DNA of 43,505 nucleotides from an uncultured Oscillospiraceae bacterium (GCA_934569045.1 CAKTJX010000021.1:1-43505), one strand, 5' to 3'. Positions 1 through 7,950 are shown, counted from the first letter of the stretch. Numbers and translations: made by a program. The notes: generated by a model from the sequence alone, not told the origin.

Positions 1-225
1 ACTCCCTTCTTCAACAACTACCGTCCTCAGTTCTACTTCCGTACCACTGACGTAACCGGCATCATCACCCTGCCCGAGGGCACCGAGATGTGCATGCCCG
101 GCGATAACGTCGTCATGAAGGTCGAGCTGATCACCCCCATCGCTATCGAGAAGGGCCTGCGTTTCGCTATCCGCGAGGGCGGCCGTACCGTCGGTTCCGG
201 TGTCGTTACCGAGGTTCAGGAGTAA
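1..225 (+). CDS. tuf: Elongation factor Tu, C-terminal part (5' end outside window)
   Basis: The first 74 codons, in frame from base 1, encode the end of EF-Tu domain 3. The segments [23 protein letters not shown] and [13 protein letters not shown] are near-invariant in bacterial EF-Tu. The protein delivers aminoacyl-tRNA to the ribosome as a GTP complex; its GTPase domain lies upstream of the window. The stop TAA at 223-225 is followed 27 bases later by a strong intrinsic terminator, so transcription of the tuf operon ends here and the following transporter operon is independent. Identification is by direct family recognition. Confidence 0.97.
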   Translation, partial: TPFFNNYRPQFYFRTTDVTGIITLPEGTEMCMPGDNVVMKVELITPIAIEKGLRFAIREGGRTVGSGVVTEVQE

Positions 226-252
226 TCCTTAACTTTCCAAACAAAAACACGT

Positions 253-279
253 CCCCTGCTTCGGCAGGGGGCGTTTTTT
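253..279 (+). terminator. Intrinsic terminator of tuf
   Basis: A perfect 7-bp stem CCCCTGC/GCAGGGG closed by a TTCG tetraloop (253-270) is followed by a T-rich tract at 273-279. It sits 27 bases after the tuf stop codon. Confidence 0.9.
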
Positions 280-372
280 GTTTGGAATGGACAGTTGACA
301 GCTGACAGTTGGCAGGTGACCGGGCAGGGAGGAACCAGGTTAAATGGATGATTCTTGAAGCAGGAATCTGTC

Positions 373-462
373 TGGTTGAGCGTATACCCCCAATGGGAAA
401 CCAATAACCTCCTCCTTGGGGAAGGTAGGGGCTCCTTTTTTGAGGGTATACGTTCAACCGGG
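373..462. repeat. GTATAC-armed palindromic repeat, full copy
   Basis: The arms GGTTGAGCGTATACCCC and GAGGGTATACGTTCAACC face each other around a segment containing GGGGAAGGTAGGGG. Related partial copies occur near 21836-21894, 22890-22941, 29519-29575 and 30764-30799, all intergenic. Confidence 0.75.
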
Positions 463-808
463 CACACAATTACTTCGACAAACCCCAATTTGTTCTTTCC
501 CCGCCCCTGGCGTATTCACTTTCCTGCTCCCCATTCGCTATCCCTTTGCACCTTTCAACTATTTCCGTAGATTTTCAACTTTTATCCATGAAGAAATTTT
601 CATGAAAACTTACAAAAATATTTACTAGATTTACCAATATAGATTATCCTGCTTTGCGTTTTTCAAATTTTGTAAAAATTGAATCAACTTGCCGTGATAG
701 TGCACAAAACAGAGCAATTACCGTCAAAGAAAACAATGCAGAATTTGTGCGCTTTGTCAGAACTTTCTCCAAAAACGGGTTTTGAAGGAAAATTTCAATG
801 TGGACCGA

Positions 809-837
809 TTGACTTTCTTGTTGCGAATCGCTAAAAT
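809..837 (+). promoter_or_regulatory. Promoter of the sialic-acid transporter operon
   Basis: TTGACT (809-814) and TAAAAT (832-837) are separated by 17 bases, a good sigma-A type match. The predicted start near 844 gives a leader of about 55 bases before the lipoprotein gene. Confidence 0.6.
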
Positions 838-898
838 AAAGAAGGTTTCAAGGGATTCCATTGATCGTTTGGAACAAACAAAACTTGAGGAGGACATT

Positions 899-2233
899 AT
901 GAAGAAACTGTTTGCTATGTTGCTGGCAGTCGTCATGGTGCTGGGCCTGTGCGCCTGCTCCGTGAGCGAGACGCCCGCCGCTACCACCGCAGCAGCTACC
1001 ACCGCCGCCGCTACCGAAGCTGCTACCGAAGCTCCTGCTGCTACCACCGAGATCTCCCTGTGGACTTACCCCATCGGTAACTGGGGCGATCAGGCTACCG
1101 TTGACAGCCTGCTGGCTGCTTTCAACGAGAAGTACCCCAATATCACCGTTAAGGTTGAGTACCTGACCTACACCGACGGCGACGACAAGGTGAACACCGC
1201 CATCGAGGGCAACGCCGCTCCCGACCTGGTTATGGAAGGACCCGAGCGTCTGGTTGCCAACTGGGGCGCCAAGGGCAAGATGGTTGACCTGTCCGACCTG
1301 TGGACCGCTGACGTGATTGCTGACACTGTTCCCGCTGTCACCGCCGCCTGCCACGCCGCCAACGGTGCTTACTACGAGTTCCCCCTGTGTATGGTTGCAC
1401 ATTGCATGGCCATCAACAAGACCGTCTTCGAGAAGGCCGATGCAATGCAGTACATTGACGAGGACACCCACACCTGGACCACCGAGAACTTCCTGAAGGC
1501 TGTTGAGGCTGTTTACAACGCTGGCTACGAGAACATCGGCGCTATCTACTGCTCTGGCCAGGGCGGCGATCAGGGCACCCGTGCTCTGGTCAACAACCTG
1601 TACGGCGGCACCTTCACCGATGCTGAGCACACCAAGTACACTGCTGACTCCGAGGAGAACATCAAGGCTCTGGAGACCCTGCGCGACACGAAGGGCATCA
1701 ATTTCGACCCCGCTATTAACGGCGGCGAAGAGATCACCCTGTTCCGTCAGGGCCAGCTGCAGATGGCTTTCTGCTGGAATGTTTCTCAGCAGCTGACCGG
1801 TGACCACACCGATTCCGGCGATGAGATCATGTACATGGCTTTCCCCTCTCAGAACGGCACTGACGCTCAGCTGTGCGGCGGTATCTGGGGCTTCGGTGTG
1901 TTCGACAACGGCGACCAGGCCAAGATCGACGCTGCCAAGACCTTCATCAACTATATGTGCAACGAGGAGCCCAAGGCTGCTGTTGCCGCTTCCAACTTCT
2001 CCGCTGTCAAGACCTCCGTTACCGGTGTCTATGAGGACGAGAAGGGCGCTCTGATCGACGAGTACGCCAAGCTGATGGGCTCCATGCTGGGTGACTACTA
2101 TCCCGTGGTTCCCGGCTGGGCTACCGCTCGTACCGAGTGGTGGAACATGCTGCAGCGCATCGGCCAGGGCGGCGATGTTGCCACTGAGGTTGCTACCTTC
2201 GTGACCAATGCCAATGCTGCCGCTGCCGGCTAA
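899..2233 (+). CDS. ABC transporter substrate-binding lipoprotein, probably for sialic acid or a related sugar
   Basis: This 444-residue protein has a lipoprotein signal: a KK start, a hydrophobic core and a lipobox ending in Cys20 (LCAC). An Ala/Thr-rich linker (about residues 25-49) leads to a family-1 extracellular solute-binding domain beginning EISLWTYPIGNW. It would sit on the outer face of the membrane and deliver sugar to the two permeases encoded next. The ATG at 899 is chosen because GAGGAGG (887-893) lies at the right distance; an in-frame upstream extension lacks a ribosome site and a signal peptide. The substrate is inferred from the nanA-type lyase at the end of the same gene run, not from the binding protein itself. 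No ATPase gene is present. Confidence 0.88.
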   Translation: MKKLFAMLLAVVMVLGLCACSVSETPAATTAAATTAAATEAATEAPAATTEISLWTYPIGNWGDQATVDSLLAAFNEKYPNITVKVEYLTYTDGDDKVNTAIEGNAAPDLVMEGPERLVANWGAKGKMVDLSDLWTADVIADTVPAVTAACHAANGAYYEFPLCMVAHCMAINKTVFEKADAMQYIDEDTHTWTTENFLKAVEAVYNAGYENIGAIYCSGQGGDQGTRALVNNLYGGTFTDAEHTKYTADSEENIKALETLRDTKGINFDPAINGGEEITLFRQGQLQMAFCWNVSQQLTGDHTDSGDEIMYMAFPSQNGTDAQLCGGIWGFGVFDNGDQAKIDAAKTFINYMCNEEPKAAVAASNFSAVKTSVTGVYEDEKGALIDEYAKLMGSMLGDYYPVVPGWATARTEWWNMLQRIGQGGDVATEVATFVTNANAAAAG

Positions 2234-2265
2234 TAGCTAGCGCAAAAGCTGTAAGCAAACCTTTT

Positions 2266-2308
2266 GGCCCCCTTCCCTCTCTTCTGGGTGAGGGGAGGGG
2301 GCCTCTTT
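2266..2308 (+). terminator. Intercistronic hairpin, probably a partial terminator
   Basis: A 14-bp stem, GGCCCCCTTCCCTC with GAGGGGAGGGGGCC (one G-U pair), is followed by the short T-rich run TCTTT. Lying between the binding-protein and permease genes, it fits the common arrangement in which read-through keeps permease levels below binding-protein levels. Confidence 0.65.
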
Positions 2309-2316
2309 GTGCGCGT

Positions 2317-2376
2317 TCGGGCAACAGACGGTGTGCCCGGTATCCCAAAGCCGCGGACATACCGTCTGCTGCCTGA
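2317..2376 (+). other. Second intercistronic hairpin
   Basis: A stem of about 16 bp pairs TTCGGGCAACAGACGGT with ACCGTCTGCTGCCTGAA around a 28-base loop. There is no T tract after it. It lies directly after the partial terminator and before the permease ribosome site, so it may block 3' exonucleases or tune translation. Confidence 0.55.
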
Positions 2377-2443
2377 ATGTATGGGCATTTCGCCCACCCC
2401 TCCGGGAATGGCCCGGAGCAAGTATTGAGAGGAGGATTTCCCC

Positions 2444-3352
2444 TTGGCGAATAAGCAAGTAGCACTCAACAAGAAGACCCATCGCCTGGTGCTCCAGGAG
2501 AATATCGCGGGCTACGCCTTCATGCTACCCTTCCTGGTTTTCTTTGCTGGTTTCGTTCTCTACCCCATGTTCATGTGCGTGTTTACCAGCTTCTTTGATG
2601 CCACCATGGGCCGTAGCGATATCTTCGTGGGCTTCGGCAACTACAAGGAGCTCTTTAGCGATCCCGTGTTCTGGAAGGCCCTGTGGAACACCCTGATCAT
2701 TGTGGTTGTATCCGTCCCTGTGACCTGTGCGTTCTCTCTGTGGGTGGCTTCCGCCATCAGCAAGATGCATGTGGCCGCTACCTCTGCCTTCCGCTGCATC
2801 TTCTATCTGCCTGTGGTTACCGGCTCCGTGGCCGTTACCGTGGTGTGGAAGTGGATGTACAACAACTACTACGGCATCCTGAACTACCTGGGCAAGGGTC
2901 TGGGCCTGATCGATAAGAACATCAACTGGCTGGGCGACCCGAAGTACGCTCTGGGCTGCATCATCCTGATCCTGCTGACCACCTCTGTGGGCCAGCCCAT
3001 CGTTCTGTACGTCTCCGCACTGGACAATGTGGACAAGTCCCTGGTAGAGGCCGCTGAAGTGGACGGCGCTACCGAAATGCAGGCATTCTGGAAAATCAAG
3101 TGGCCCCAGATGATGCCCACCACCCTGTACATCCTGGTTATCACCACCATCAACTCCTTCCAGTGCTTCGCGCTGATTCAGCTGTTGACCTCCGGCGGCC
3201 CCAACAACTCCACCATGACCATCATGTACTACATCTACTACAACGCCTTCAAGCTCTACCGCTACGGCTACGGCAACGCCATGGGTGTCATTCTGGCCCT
3301 GATCATTGCCCTCCTGTCCGCCGTGCAGTTCAAGCTTGGACAGGAAAAGTAA
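2444..3352 (+). CDS. ABC sugar transporter permease, MalF type
   Basis: This 302-residue integral membrane protein has about six hydrophobic segments. The permease signature EAAEVDGATEMQAFWKIKWP (about residues 205-224) is the cytoplasmic loop that docks on the ATPase. The start is TTG at 2444, supported by GAGAGGAGGA (2427-2436) seven bases upstream; no ATG nearby keeps the first membrane segment intact. It pairs with the MalG-type permease that starts 17 bases after its stop. The substrate is inferred from the lyase in the same operon. Confidence 0.9.
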   Translation: MANKQVALNKKTHRLVLQENIAGYAFMLPFLVFFAGFVLYPMFMCVFTSFFDATMGRSDIFVGFGNYKELFSDPVFWKALWNTLIIVVVSVPVTCAFSLWVASAISKMHVAATSAFRCIFYLPVVTGSVAVTVVWKWMYNNYYGILNYLGKGLGLIDKNINWLGDPKYALGCIILILLTTSVGQPIVLYVSALDNVDKSLVEAAEVDGATEMQAFWKIKWPQMMPTTLYILVITTINSFQCFALIQLLTSGGPNNSTMTIMYYIYYNAFKLYRYGYGNAMGVILALIIALLSAVQFKLGQEK

Positions 3353-3368
3353 GGGAGGAGGTACAGCT

Positions 3369-4274
3369 ATGAATAACATCGAAAAGAATAAGATGAAGTC
3401 CAGGATCTATCGGATCTTCTGTACCGTGGTTGTGGCGCTGTTTGCCATCTTCTTCCTGTTCCCTCTGTACTGGATCATCACCGGTTCCTTCAAGACCCAG
3501 GCCGATATCCGTGCCACCAGCCCTGTGTGGGTGCCCCTGCAGTGGGTGCTGGACAACTATGTGAACCTGTTCACCAAGCGTTCCGCCCCTCTGTTTGAGC
3601 TGCCCGTCGGCCGCTTTTTGATCACCGGACCCACCGTGCCTGCCGCCATCCGCTGGCTGGTGAACACCGTATTCATGGCGGTTGTGTCCATGCTGATCAC
3701 CTGCCTGACTGCCGCTATGGCCGGTTACGCCCTGGCAAAGAAGCGCTTCTATGGCCGCACCATTATCTTCAGCCTGATTGTCTGCGCCATGGCCCTGCCC
3801 AAGCAGGTTATCCTGATCCCTCTGGTGCGGGAAATGGCCGCTCTGAAGCTGTACGACAACATCTGGGCCGTCATCTTCCCCATCGTGGGCTGGCCCTTCG
3901 GCGTGTTCCTGCTGAAGCAGTTTGCTGAGGGCATCCCCACCGAAATGACCGAGGCCTGCCGCATTGACGGCGCTTCCGAGTGGAGAACCTTCACGGACGT
4001 CATGTTCCCCATGATCAAGCCCGGTGTGGGCGCCTGCGCCATCTTCACCTTCATCAACAGCTGGAATGACTACTTCATGCAGCTGATTATGCTGACCTCC
4101 AACAAGAACCTGACCATCTCCCTGGGCATCGCCACCATGCAGGCGGAGAACTCTACGGACTACGGTCTGCTGATGGCTGGCGCGGCGCTGGCCTCCGTAC
4201 CCATCATCATCGTCTTCCTGGTGTTCCAGAAGTACTTCACCAAGGGCATCACCATGGGCGCTGTGAAGGGCTAA
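3369..4274 (+). CDS. ABC sugar transporter permease, MalG type
   Basis: This 301-residue carbohydrate permease has an N-terminal membrane segment followed by LYWIITGSFKTQADI, typical of the MalG side. The signature loop TEACRIDGASEWRTFTDVMF contacts the ATPase, and the C-terminus ends in GAVKG as in many family members. ATG at 3369 is chosen because GGGAGGAGG (3353-3361) lies just upstream; in-frame codons before it belong to the end of the previous gene. With its partner it forms the channel of the sialic-acid-type transporter. Confidence 0.9.
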   Translation: MNNIEKNKMKSRIYRIFCTVVVALFAIFFLFPLYWIITGSFKTQADIRATSPVWVPLQWVLDNYVNLFTKRSAPLFELPVGRFLITGPTVPAAIRWLVNTVFMAVVSMLITCLTAAMAGYALAKKRFYGRTIIFSLIVCAMALPKQVILIPLVREMAALKLYDNIWAVIFPIVGWPFGVFLLKQFAEGIPTEMTEACRIDGASEWRTFTDVMFPMIKPGVGACAIFTFINSWNDYFMQLIMLTSNKNLTISLGIATMQAENSTDYGLLMAGAALASVPIIIVFLVFQKYFTKGITMGAVKG

Positions 4275-4284
4275 TCGCTTTTTG

Positions 4285-4309
4285 GTGTCCTCCGGAAATC
4301 GGAGGACAC
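4285..4309 (+). other. Intercistronic hairpin before nanA
   Basis: A perfect 9-bp stem GTGTCCTCC/GGAGGACAC with a 7-base loop follows the permease stop. No T tract follows, so it looks like a processing or stabilising structure rather than a terminator. Confidence 0.6.
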
Positions 4310-4372
4310 TGAAAATAGAAACTATACCGTTGTTTTCAACCGGCCGCAAGGCCAAGAAAAGGAGTAAGAAAC

Positions 4373-5284
4373 ATGAAAGATCTGAGCAAATACGCTGGCA
4401 TTATCCCCGCTTTCTATGCCTGTTATGATGAAAAGGGCGATATCTCCCCCAAGGCTGTCCGGGAGCTGACCCAGTACTATGTGGATAAGGGCGTGAAGGG
4501 CCTGTACGTCGGCGGTTCCTCCGGCGAGTGCATCTACCAGACCGTCCCCGAGCGCAAGCTGCTGCTGGAGAACGTGATGGCCGTTGCCAAGGGCAAGCTG
4601 ACTGTCATCGCCCACGTGGCCTGCAACGGCACCCGGGAGTCCGTGGAGCTGGCCGCTCACGCGGAGTCCTGCGGCGTGGATGCCATCGCTTCCATTCCCC
4701 CCATCTACTTCCATCTGCCCGATGCTGCCATTGCCAAGTACTGGAATGACATTTCCTCCGCTGCCCCCAACACCGACTTCATTATCTACAACATCCCCCA
4801 GCTGGCCGGCGTGGCCCTGAATCCCGGATTGCTCGCCACCATGCTGGAGAACCCCCGCTGCATTGGCGTGAAGAACTCCTCCATGCCTGTGGAAGACATT
4901 GAGAAGTGGGTCCACTGCGGCGCCAAGGTCGTGTTCAACGGCCCCGATGAGCAGCTGCTCGGCGGCGTGGTTGCCGGTGCTACCGGCGCCATCGGCGGCA
5001 CCTACGGCGCGATGCCCGAGGTGTATCTGAAGATTTTCGAGCTGGCCAAGTCCGGCAAGGACCTGGACAAGGCCCGGGAGCTGCAGCAGGATGCCTGCCA
5101 GATCATCTACAAGATGTGCTCCGGCAAGGGCAATATGTACGCCATGATCAAGGAGATCCTGCGTCTCACCGGCGGCCCCGACATCGGCGGCGTTCGGGAG
5201 CCTCTGCTGAACCTGGCAGAGTCCGACAAGGCCATCGCCAAGGAATGCGTTGAGATGATCAGCGCCGTCAAGGCGAAGCTGTAA
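4373..5284 (+). CDS. nanA: N-acetylneuraminate lyase
   Basis: A 303-residue class I aldolase that splits N-acetylneuraminate into N-acetylmannosamine and pyruvate in the cytoplasm. The substrate-binding motif YVGGSSGE is at residues 45-52. The catalytic Tyr139 is in IIYNIP and the Schiff-base Lys167 in CIGVKNSS; both sit two positions from E. coli NanA Tyr137 and Lys165. The GGSSGE form favours NanA over dihydrodipicolinate synthase, and the length is normal. ATG at 4373 follows AAAAGGAG. The gene lies 98 bases after the permease genes in the same direction, so imported sialic acid could be cleaved directly. No nanE, nanK or sialidase is nearby. A related 2-keto-3-deoxy-acid aldolase is a less likely alternative. 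Confidence 0.87.
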   Translation: MKDLSKYAGIIPAFYACYDEKGDISPKAVRELTQYYVDKGVKGLYVGGSSGECIYQTVPERKLLLENVMAVAKGKLTVIAHVACNGTRESVELAAHAESCGVDAIASIPPIYFHLPDAAIAKYWNDISSAAPNTDFIIYNIPQLAGVALNPGLLATMLENPRCIGVKNSSMPVEDIEKWVHCGAKVVFNGPDEQLLGGVVAGATGAIGGTYGAMPEVYLKIFELAKSGKDLDKARELQQDACQIIYKMCSGKGNMYAMIKEILRLTGGPDIGGVREPLLNLAESDKAIAKECVEMISAVKAKL

Positions 5285-5299
5285 GCGAGAATCAAAAAT

Positions 5300-5327
5300 G
5301 GGGGCTGTTGCCAGCGCAACAGCCCCC
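5300..5327 (+). terminator. Terminator of the sialic-acid operon
   Basis: A perfect 11-bp stem GGGGGCTGTTG/CAACAGCCCCC lies 16 bases after the nanA stop. The following AATCTTAAATTCT is only weakly T-rich, but the stem is very stable. Confidence 0.8.
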
Positions 5328-5374
5328 AATCTTAAATTCTGCGAACGGTTCGCACGATTGCCCGTTCCGGGTGG

Positions 5375-5403
5375 TTGACAAAAAGAAAAATTCGGAGTAT
5401 AGT
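5375..5403 (+). promoter_or_regulatory. Strong promoter of a small RNA candidate
   Basis: TTGACA (5375-5380) and TATAGT (5398-5403) are separated by exactly 17 bases, among the best promoter matches in the window. The predicted start is near 5410. No open reading frame with a ribosome site follows. Confidence 0.75.
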
Positions 5404-5409
5404 AAAGAT

Positions 5410-5502
5410 AGCAAGGGTGCTACCAGCAGGTCGGCTCCCCCAATGCTCACAGAGAAGTAACTGATTGCTTGGAGGCTTGGCAGTTACTTCTCTTTATTTT
5501 TT
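5410..5502 (+). ncRNA. Candidate small non-coding RNA of about 93 nt, family unknown
   Basis: The unit runs from a strong promoter to an intrinsic terminator: a 13-bp stem AGAGAAGTAACTG/CAGTTACTTCTCT (5451-5493) followed by TTATTTTTT. The roughly 40 bases before the hairpin are GC-rich and include CTACCAGCAGG and CGGCTCCCCC, which could pair with target RNAs. I compared it mentally with SRP RNA, 6S RNA and tmRNA and saw no match. The only ATG inside would encode five residues without a ribosome site. It stands alone between two convergent genes, so it is not the leader of either. Confidence 0.6.
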
Positions 5503-5600
5503 GCCTGGAGAACCAGGGCAAGAGGAATCAATGACAATTAATAGTTGAAATATTTAATTGTTTGATAGATATTTGGATCGTTTTCAAACTTTTGAGTCTT

Positions 5601-5700
5601 GTAGGGGCGGCTACCAGCCGCCCGGAAGGTGTCGAACGTGAGCAGTAAAAACGATGCGCACAATCCCGGTCACTTCCGGGCGGCTAATAGCCGCCCCTAC
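5601..5700. repeat. Palindromic intergenic element, copy 1 (100-bp core)
   Basis: GTAGGGGCGGCTACCAGCCG opens the core and its mirror closes it at 5700. Each arm is itself a hairpin. The left flank carries CAAACTTTTGAGTCTT and the right end TTGATTC abuts the tetR stop codon. Confidence 0.9.
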
Positions 5701-5721
5701 ATGTGTTTCATTAATTGATTC

Positions 5722-6297
5722 TTACTCCGCTAATTCCTCCCTCCGCAGATCCGCCAAACTGTAGTCCAACTCGATAAACAGCCTGGACAGCTCCTCCTTT
5801 GGGATGGCGTAATCCGACTCGACCCAGGCGGCGGACAGGCTCATCATGCCGCCTACGTGGTAGGCGGCGAGAGCCCGCCAGCGGGGGGAGGGCTCCTGGA
5901 CGCCATCTTCATAGGCGCTGATGCGCAGGTATTGCTCGATGATGAATTCCGTCAGCCTGTTCCGGAAGGTGGGCTCCGCGTGGGGGCCGAAGAACATTTC
6001 CGAGGCTACCCGGTTCTCGTCCATGTAGCTGAGGATGCTACGGAAGATGCCGGTGTAGTCGTGGAGCTCGGATTCCTTGAGAAGGTCCTGGTAAACGGCC
6101 AGAAATTTTTCCTCCGTCTGGTGATACAGGGCGTAAATATCGCTGTAGTGGGTGTAAAAGGTGGAGCGGTGCAGTCCTGCCAGCTGAACCAGCTCGTTGA
6201 CGCTGATGCTGCGCAGCTCCTTGCGTTTCAGGAGCTCTGCCAGCGCCCGCAGCAGGGCATCCTCCGTCCGCCGGGAGCGGCGATCCTGTTTGTTCAT
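5722..6297 (-). CDS. TetR/AcrR family transcriptional regulator
   Basis: This 191-residue protein has an N-terminal TetR DNA-binding domain; the recognition region reads ISVNELVQLAGLHRSTFYTHY (about residues 35-55). The C-terminal ligand domain resembles the group found next to transporter or dihydroxyacetone-kinase genes. The start at 6297 is supported by AAGGAGG on the minus strand (6305-6311). It is divergent from the sugar symporter gene, so it probably represses that gene and/or itself; this is inference from position. A palindromic element lies between the two. Confidence 0.88.
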   Translation of the reverse strand: MNKQDRRSRRTEDALLRALAELLKRKELRSISVNELVQLAGLHRSTFYTHYSDIYALYHQTEEKFLAVYQDLLKESELHDYTGIFRSILSYMDENRVASEMFFGPHAEPTFRNRLTEFIIEQYLRISAYEDGVQEPSPRWRALAAYHVGGMMSLSAAWVESDYAIPKEELSRLFIELDYSLADLRREELAE

Positions 6298-6359
6298 ATG
6301 GCGGCCTCCTTAACCGACAGAATTTTGAAAATTGGTTCTTCCATTTCGACATCACGTCT

Positions 6360-6389
6360 ATTATAATGAAACAAAAGGGAAAAGGTCAA
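6360..6389 (-). promoter_or_regulatory. Promoter of the tetR gene
   Basis: Read on the minus strand, TTGACC (complement of 6384-6389) and TATAAT (complement of 6360-6365) are 18 bases apart, about 60 bases before the start codon. Confidence 0.7.
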
Positions 6390-6410
6390 GCCCTTTCCCA
6401 AAAAGAATCC

Positions 6411-6559
6411 ATGCGAATCCATATCAGAAAGCCCAGTAGGGGCGGCTATTAGCCGCCCGAAGGTGATTGGGATTGAGCGTTTGGTCTTTCACGTTTCCGC
6501 TCGATATCTTCCGGGCGGCTGGTAGCCGCCCCTACTGGCGCTTGGTGATGGATTTGCAC
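6411..6559. repeat. Palindromic intergenic element, copy 2 (short form, about 149 bp)
   Basis: The 100-bp core is 6436-6535. Its outer ends also pair: ATGCGAATCCATATCA on the left with TGATGGATTTGCA on the right, extending the inverted repeat to about 149 bp. It sits just before the ribosome site of the symporter gene. Confidence 0.85.
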
Positions 6560-6576
6560 AACAGGAGGAGAGAATT

Positions 6577-7950
6577 TTGAGGAAACCAACCGATACTGTG
6601 TCCCCTAAGGACCGGCCCATCTCTCTGGGGCAGCAGATTGCCTACTCCCTGACGGAGGTGGCAGCGAACCCCATCTATACCATTACGCTGACTTTTTTGA
6701 CCTTTTTCTACACCGATGTGCTGGGCCTGAATTCCGCCCTGGTGGGCGCCATTATCCTGGTCAGCAAGATTTTTGACGGCATCAGCGACCTGTGGGCGGG
6801 GAACCTCATTGACCACACCCACACCAAGGCCGGTTCCGCCCGGCCCTGGATTCTGCGCAGCGCGGTGCTGCTGGCGGTGTCCTATGTGCTGCTGTTCACC
6901 GTGCCGGACTGGGGCACGGCAGGGAAGGCCGTCTACATCTTCCTGTCCTATAACTTCGCCATGACCATTGCCTTTACCATCACCAGCTGCGCCGTCAACG
7001 CCATGCCGGTGTATATGACCAGCGACTCCTCCAGCCGGGCCTCTGCCTATTCCCTGCGGATGATCATGGCGGGGGTGGTGCAGATGGTGTTCTCCATGGT
7101 GTGCCTGAACATTGTGAAGGCCCTGGGGGGCGGCCAGCGGGGCTGGATTCTCATGTCCGCCATCTTCGGCACCGTCTCCCTGGTGATGCTGCTGATCACC
7201 TACTTCTGCACCCGGGAGACCGTTACCGAAACCCAGCAGACGGAGGAAAAAATTCCCTTCCGCACGGCCATTCAGGCGGTGCTGAAGAACAAGTATTGGT
7301 TCCTGGTGTTCGGCATGGTGCTGGTCATCGTCTTCCACCAGGTGGCCACCCTGACCGTAGGCGTGTACTACGCCAAATACATCCTCTTTGACGAGACCCT
7401 GGCCGGGAGCCTGGTGACCTATCACCACATCGGCGCGGGGGTTGGCATGCTGTCTATGCCCTTTATCCTCCGGCGGAATATCTCCAAGAAGAAGGCTGTG
7501 GTGGTCTCCGCCTGGTGCATGCTGGCGGGGGCGGCCATGGCGCTGATTCGCAGCGACGGAATCTGCCTGATTCTCTCTCTGGCCCTCCGGGGCTGCGGCT
7601 TCGGCGTGACCAACTCATTGTACTACGGCATGCTGGCGGACTCCGTGGATTACGGGGCCTGGAAGACCGGCATCCGTGCCGCCGCCGTCACCACCAGCGC
7701 GGGCTCCGTGGGCCAGAAGCTGGGCTCCGGCCTGGGCACGGCCCTGATGGGCTTCGCCCTCTCCGCCGCGGGCTACGACGGCCTGGCCGCCGTGCAGACT
7801 CCGGCGGCGGTGAACTGCATCCGGCTGATCTTCATTGCGGTGCCCTTCGTGCTCTATGGGGCCCTGCTGGTGCTGATGCACTTCTATGATCTGGACGAGA
7901 AGCTGCCCGCCATTACCAAGGAGCTGGCGCAGCGGGAGGAAGCAAAATGA
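6577..7950 (+). CDS. GPH-family glycoside/sugar:cation symporter (MFS, MelB-like)
   Basis: This 457-residue protein has about twelve membrane segments and the hallmarks of the glycoside-pentoside-hexuronide symporters: KIFDGISDLWAGNLIDHT near the second helix, SARPWILR just after, and DSVDYGAWKTG in the C-terminal half. It would import a sugar or glycoside with Na+ or H+. The start is TTG at 6577, eight bases after AGGAGG (6563-6568). Its stop overlaps the start of the MBL-fold gene (ATGA), so the two are co-translated. The divergent TetR gene is the likely regulator. The substrate cannot be read from sequence. Confidence 0.88.
   Translation: MRKPTDTVSPKDRPISLGQQIAYSLTEVAANPIYTITLTFLTFFYTDVLGLNSALVGAIILVSKIFDGISDLWAGNLIDHTHTKAGSARPWILRSAVLLAVSYVLLFTVPDWGTAGKAVYIFLSYNFAMTIAFTITSCAVNAMPVYMTSDSSSRASAYSLRMIMAGVVQMVFSMVCLNIVKALGGGQRGWILMSAIFGTVSLVMLLITYFCTRETVTETQQTEEKIPFRTAIQAVLKNKYWFLVFGMVLVIVFHQVATLTVGVYYAKYILFDETLAGSLVTYHHIGAGVGMLSMPFILRRNISKKKAVVVSAWCMLAGAAMALIRSDGICLILSLALRGCGFGVTNSLYYGMLADSVDYGAWKTGIRAAAVTTSAGSVGQKLGSGLGTALMGFALSAAGYDGLAAVQTPAAVNCIRLIFIAVPFVLYGALLVLMHFYDLDEKLPAITKELAQREEAK

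Larger units (their letters stand above)
226..898. other. Intergenic region between tuf and the sialic-acid transporter operon
   Basis: No gene is supported here. From the left it holds the tuf terminator, a short GACAGTTGACA-type repeat (about 290-320), a palindromic repeat with GTATAC arms (373-462), an AT-rich stretch (about 560-780) unlike the GC-rich neighbours, and a promoter at 809-837. An imperfect inverted repeat, CAAAA-N5-TTTTG, at 770-784 lies about 25 bases upstream of the -35 box and could bind a regulator. Confidence 0.7.
5285..5721. other. Intergenic region between convergent nanA and tetR
   Basis: No protein gene is supported. It contains the nanA terminator, a self-contained promoter-RNA-terminator unit (5375-5502) and one copy of the palindromic element (5601-5700). 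The element's right end, TTGATTCTTA, runs into the tetR stop codon. Confidence 0.7.

Noticed and set aside
757..1047. Ala/Val-rich 96-codon minus-strand ORF
   Set aside because: It is a reflection of the Ala/Thr linker codons of the lipoprotein gene.
848..1807. Long minus-strand ORF of 319 codons opposite the sialic-acid binding protein
   Set aside because: It is a shadow of the GC-rich lipoprotein gene: Gly/Val/Ala/Gln-rich, no ribosome site and no recognisable domain.
4373..5284. dapA (dihydrodipicolinate synthase)
   Set aside because: The GGSSGE motif, the residue positions matching NanA and the sugar-transporter context favour N-acetylneuraminate lyase.
5410..5502. SRP RNA, 6S RNA or tmRNA
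   Set aside because: The conserved SRP apical loop, the 6S open bubble and the tmRNA tRNA-like ends are all absent, and the length of about 93 nt does not suit 6S or tmRNA.
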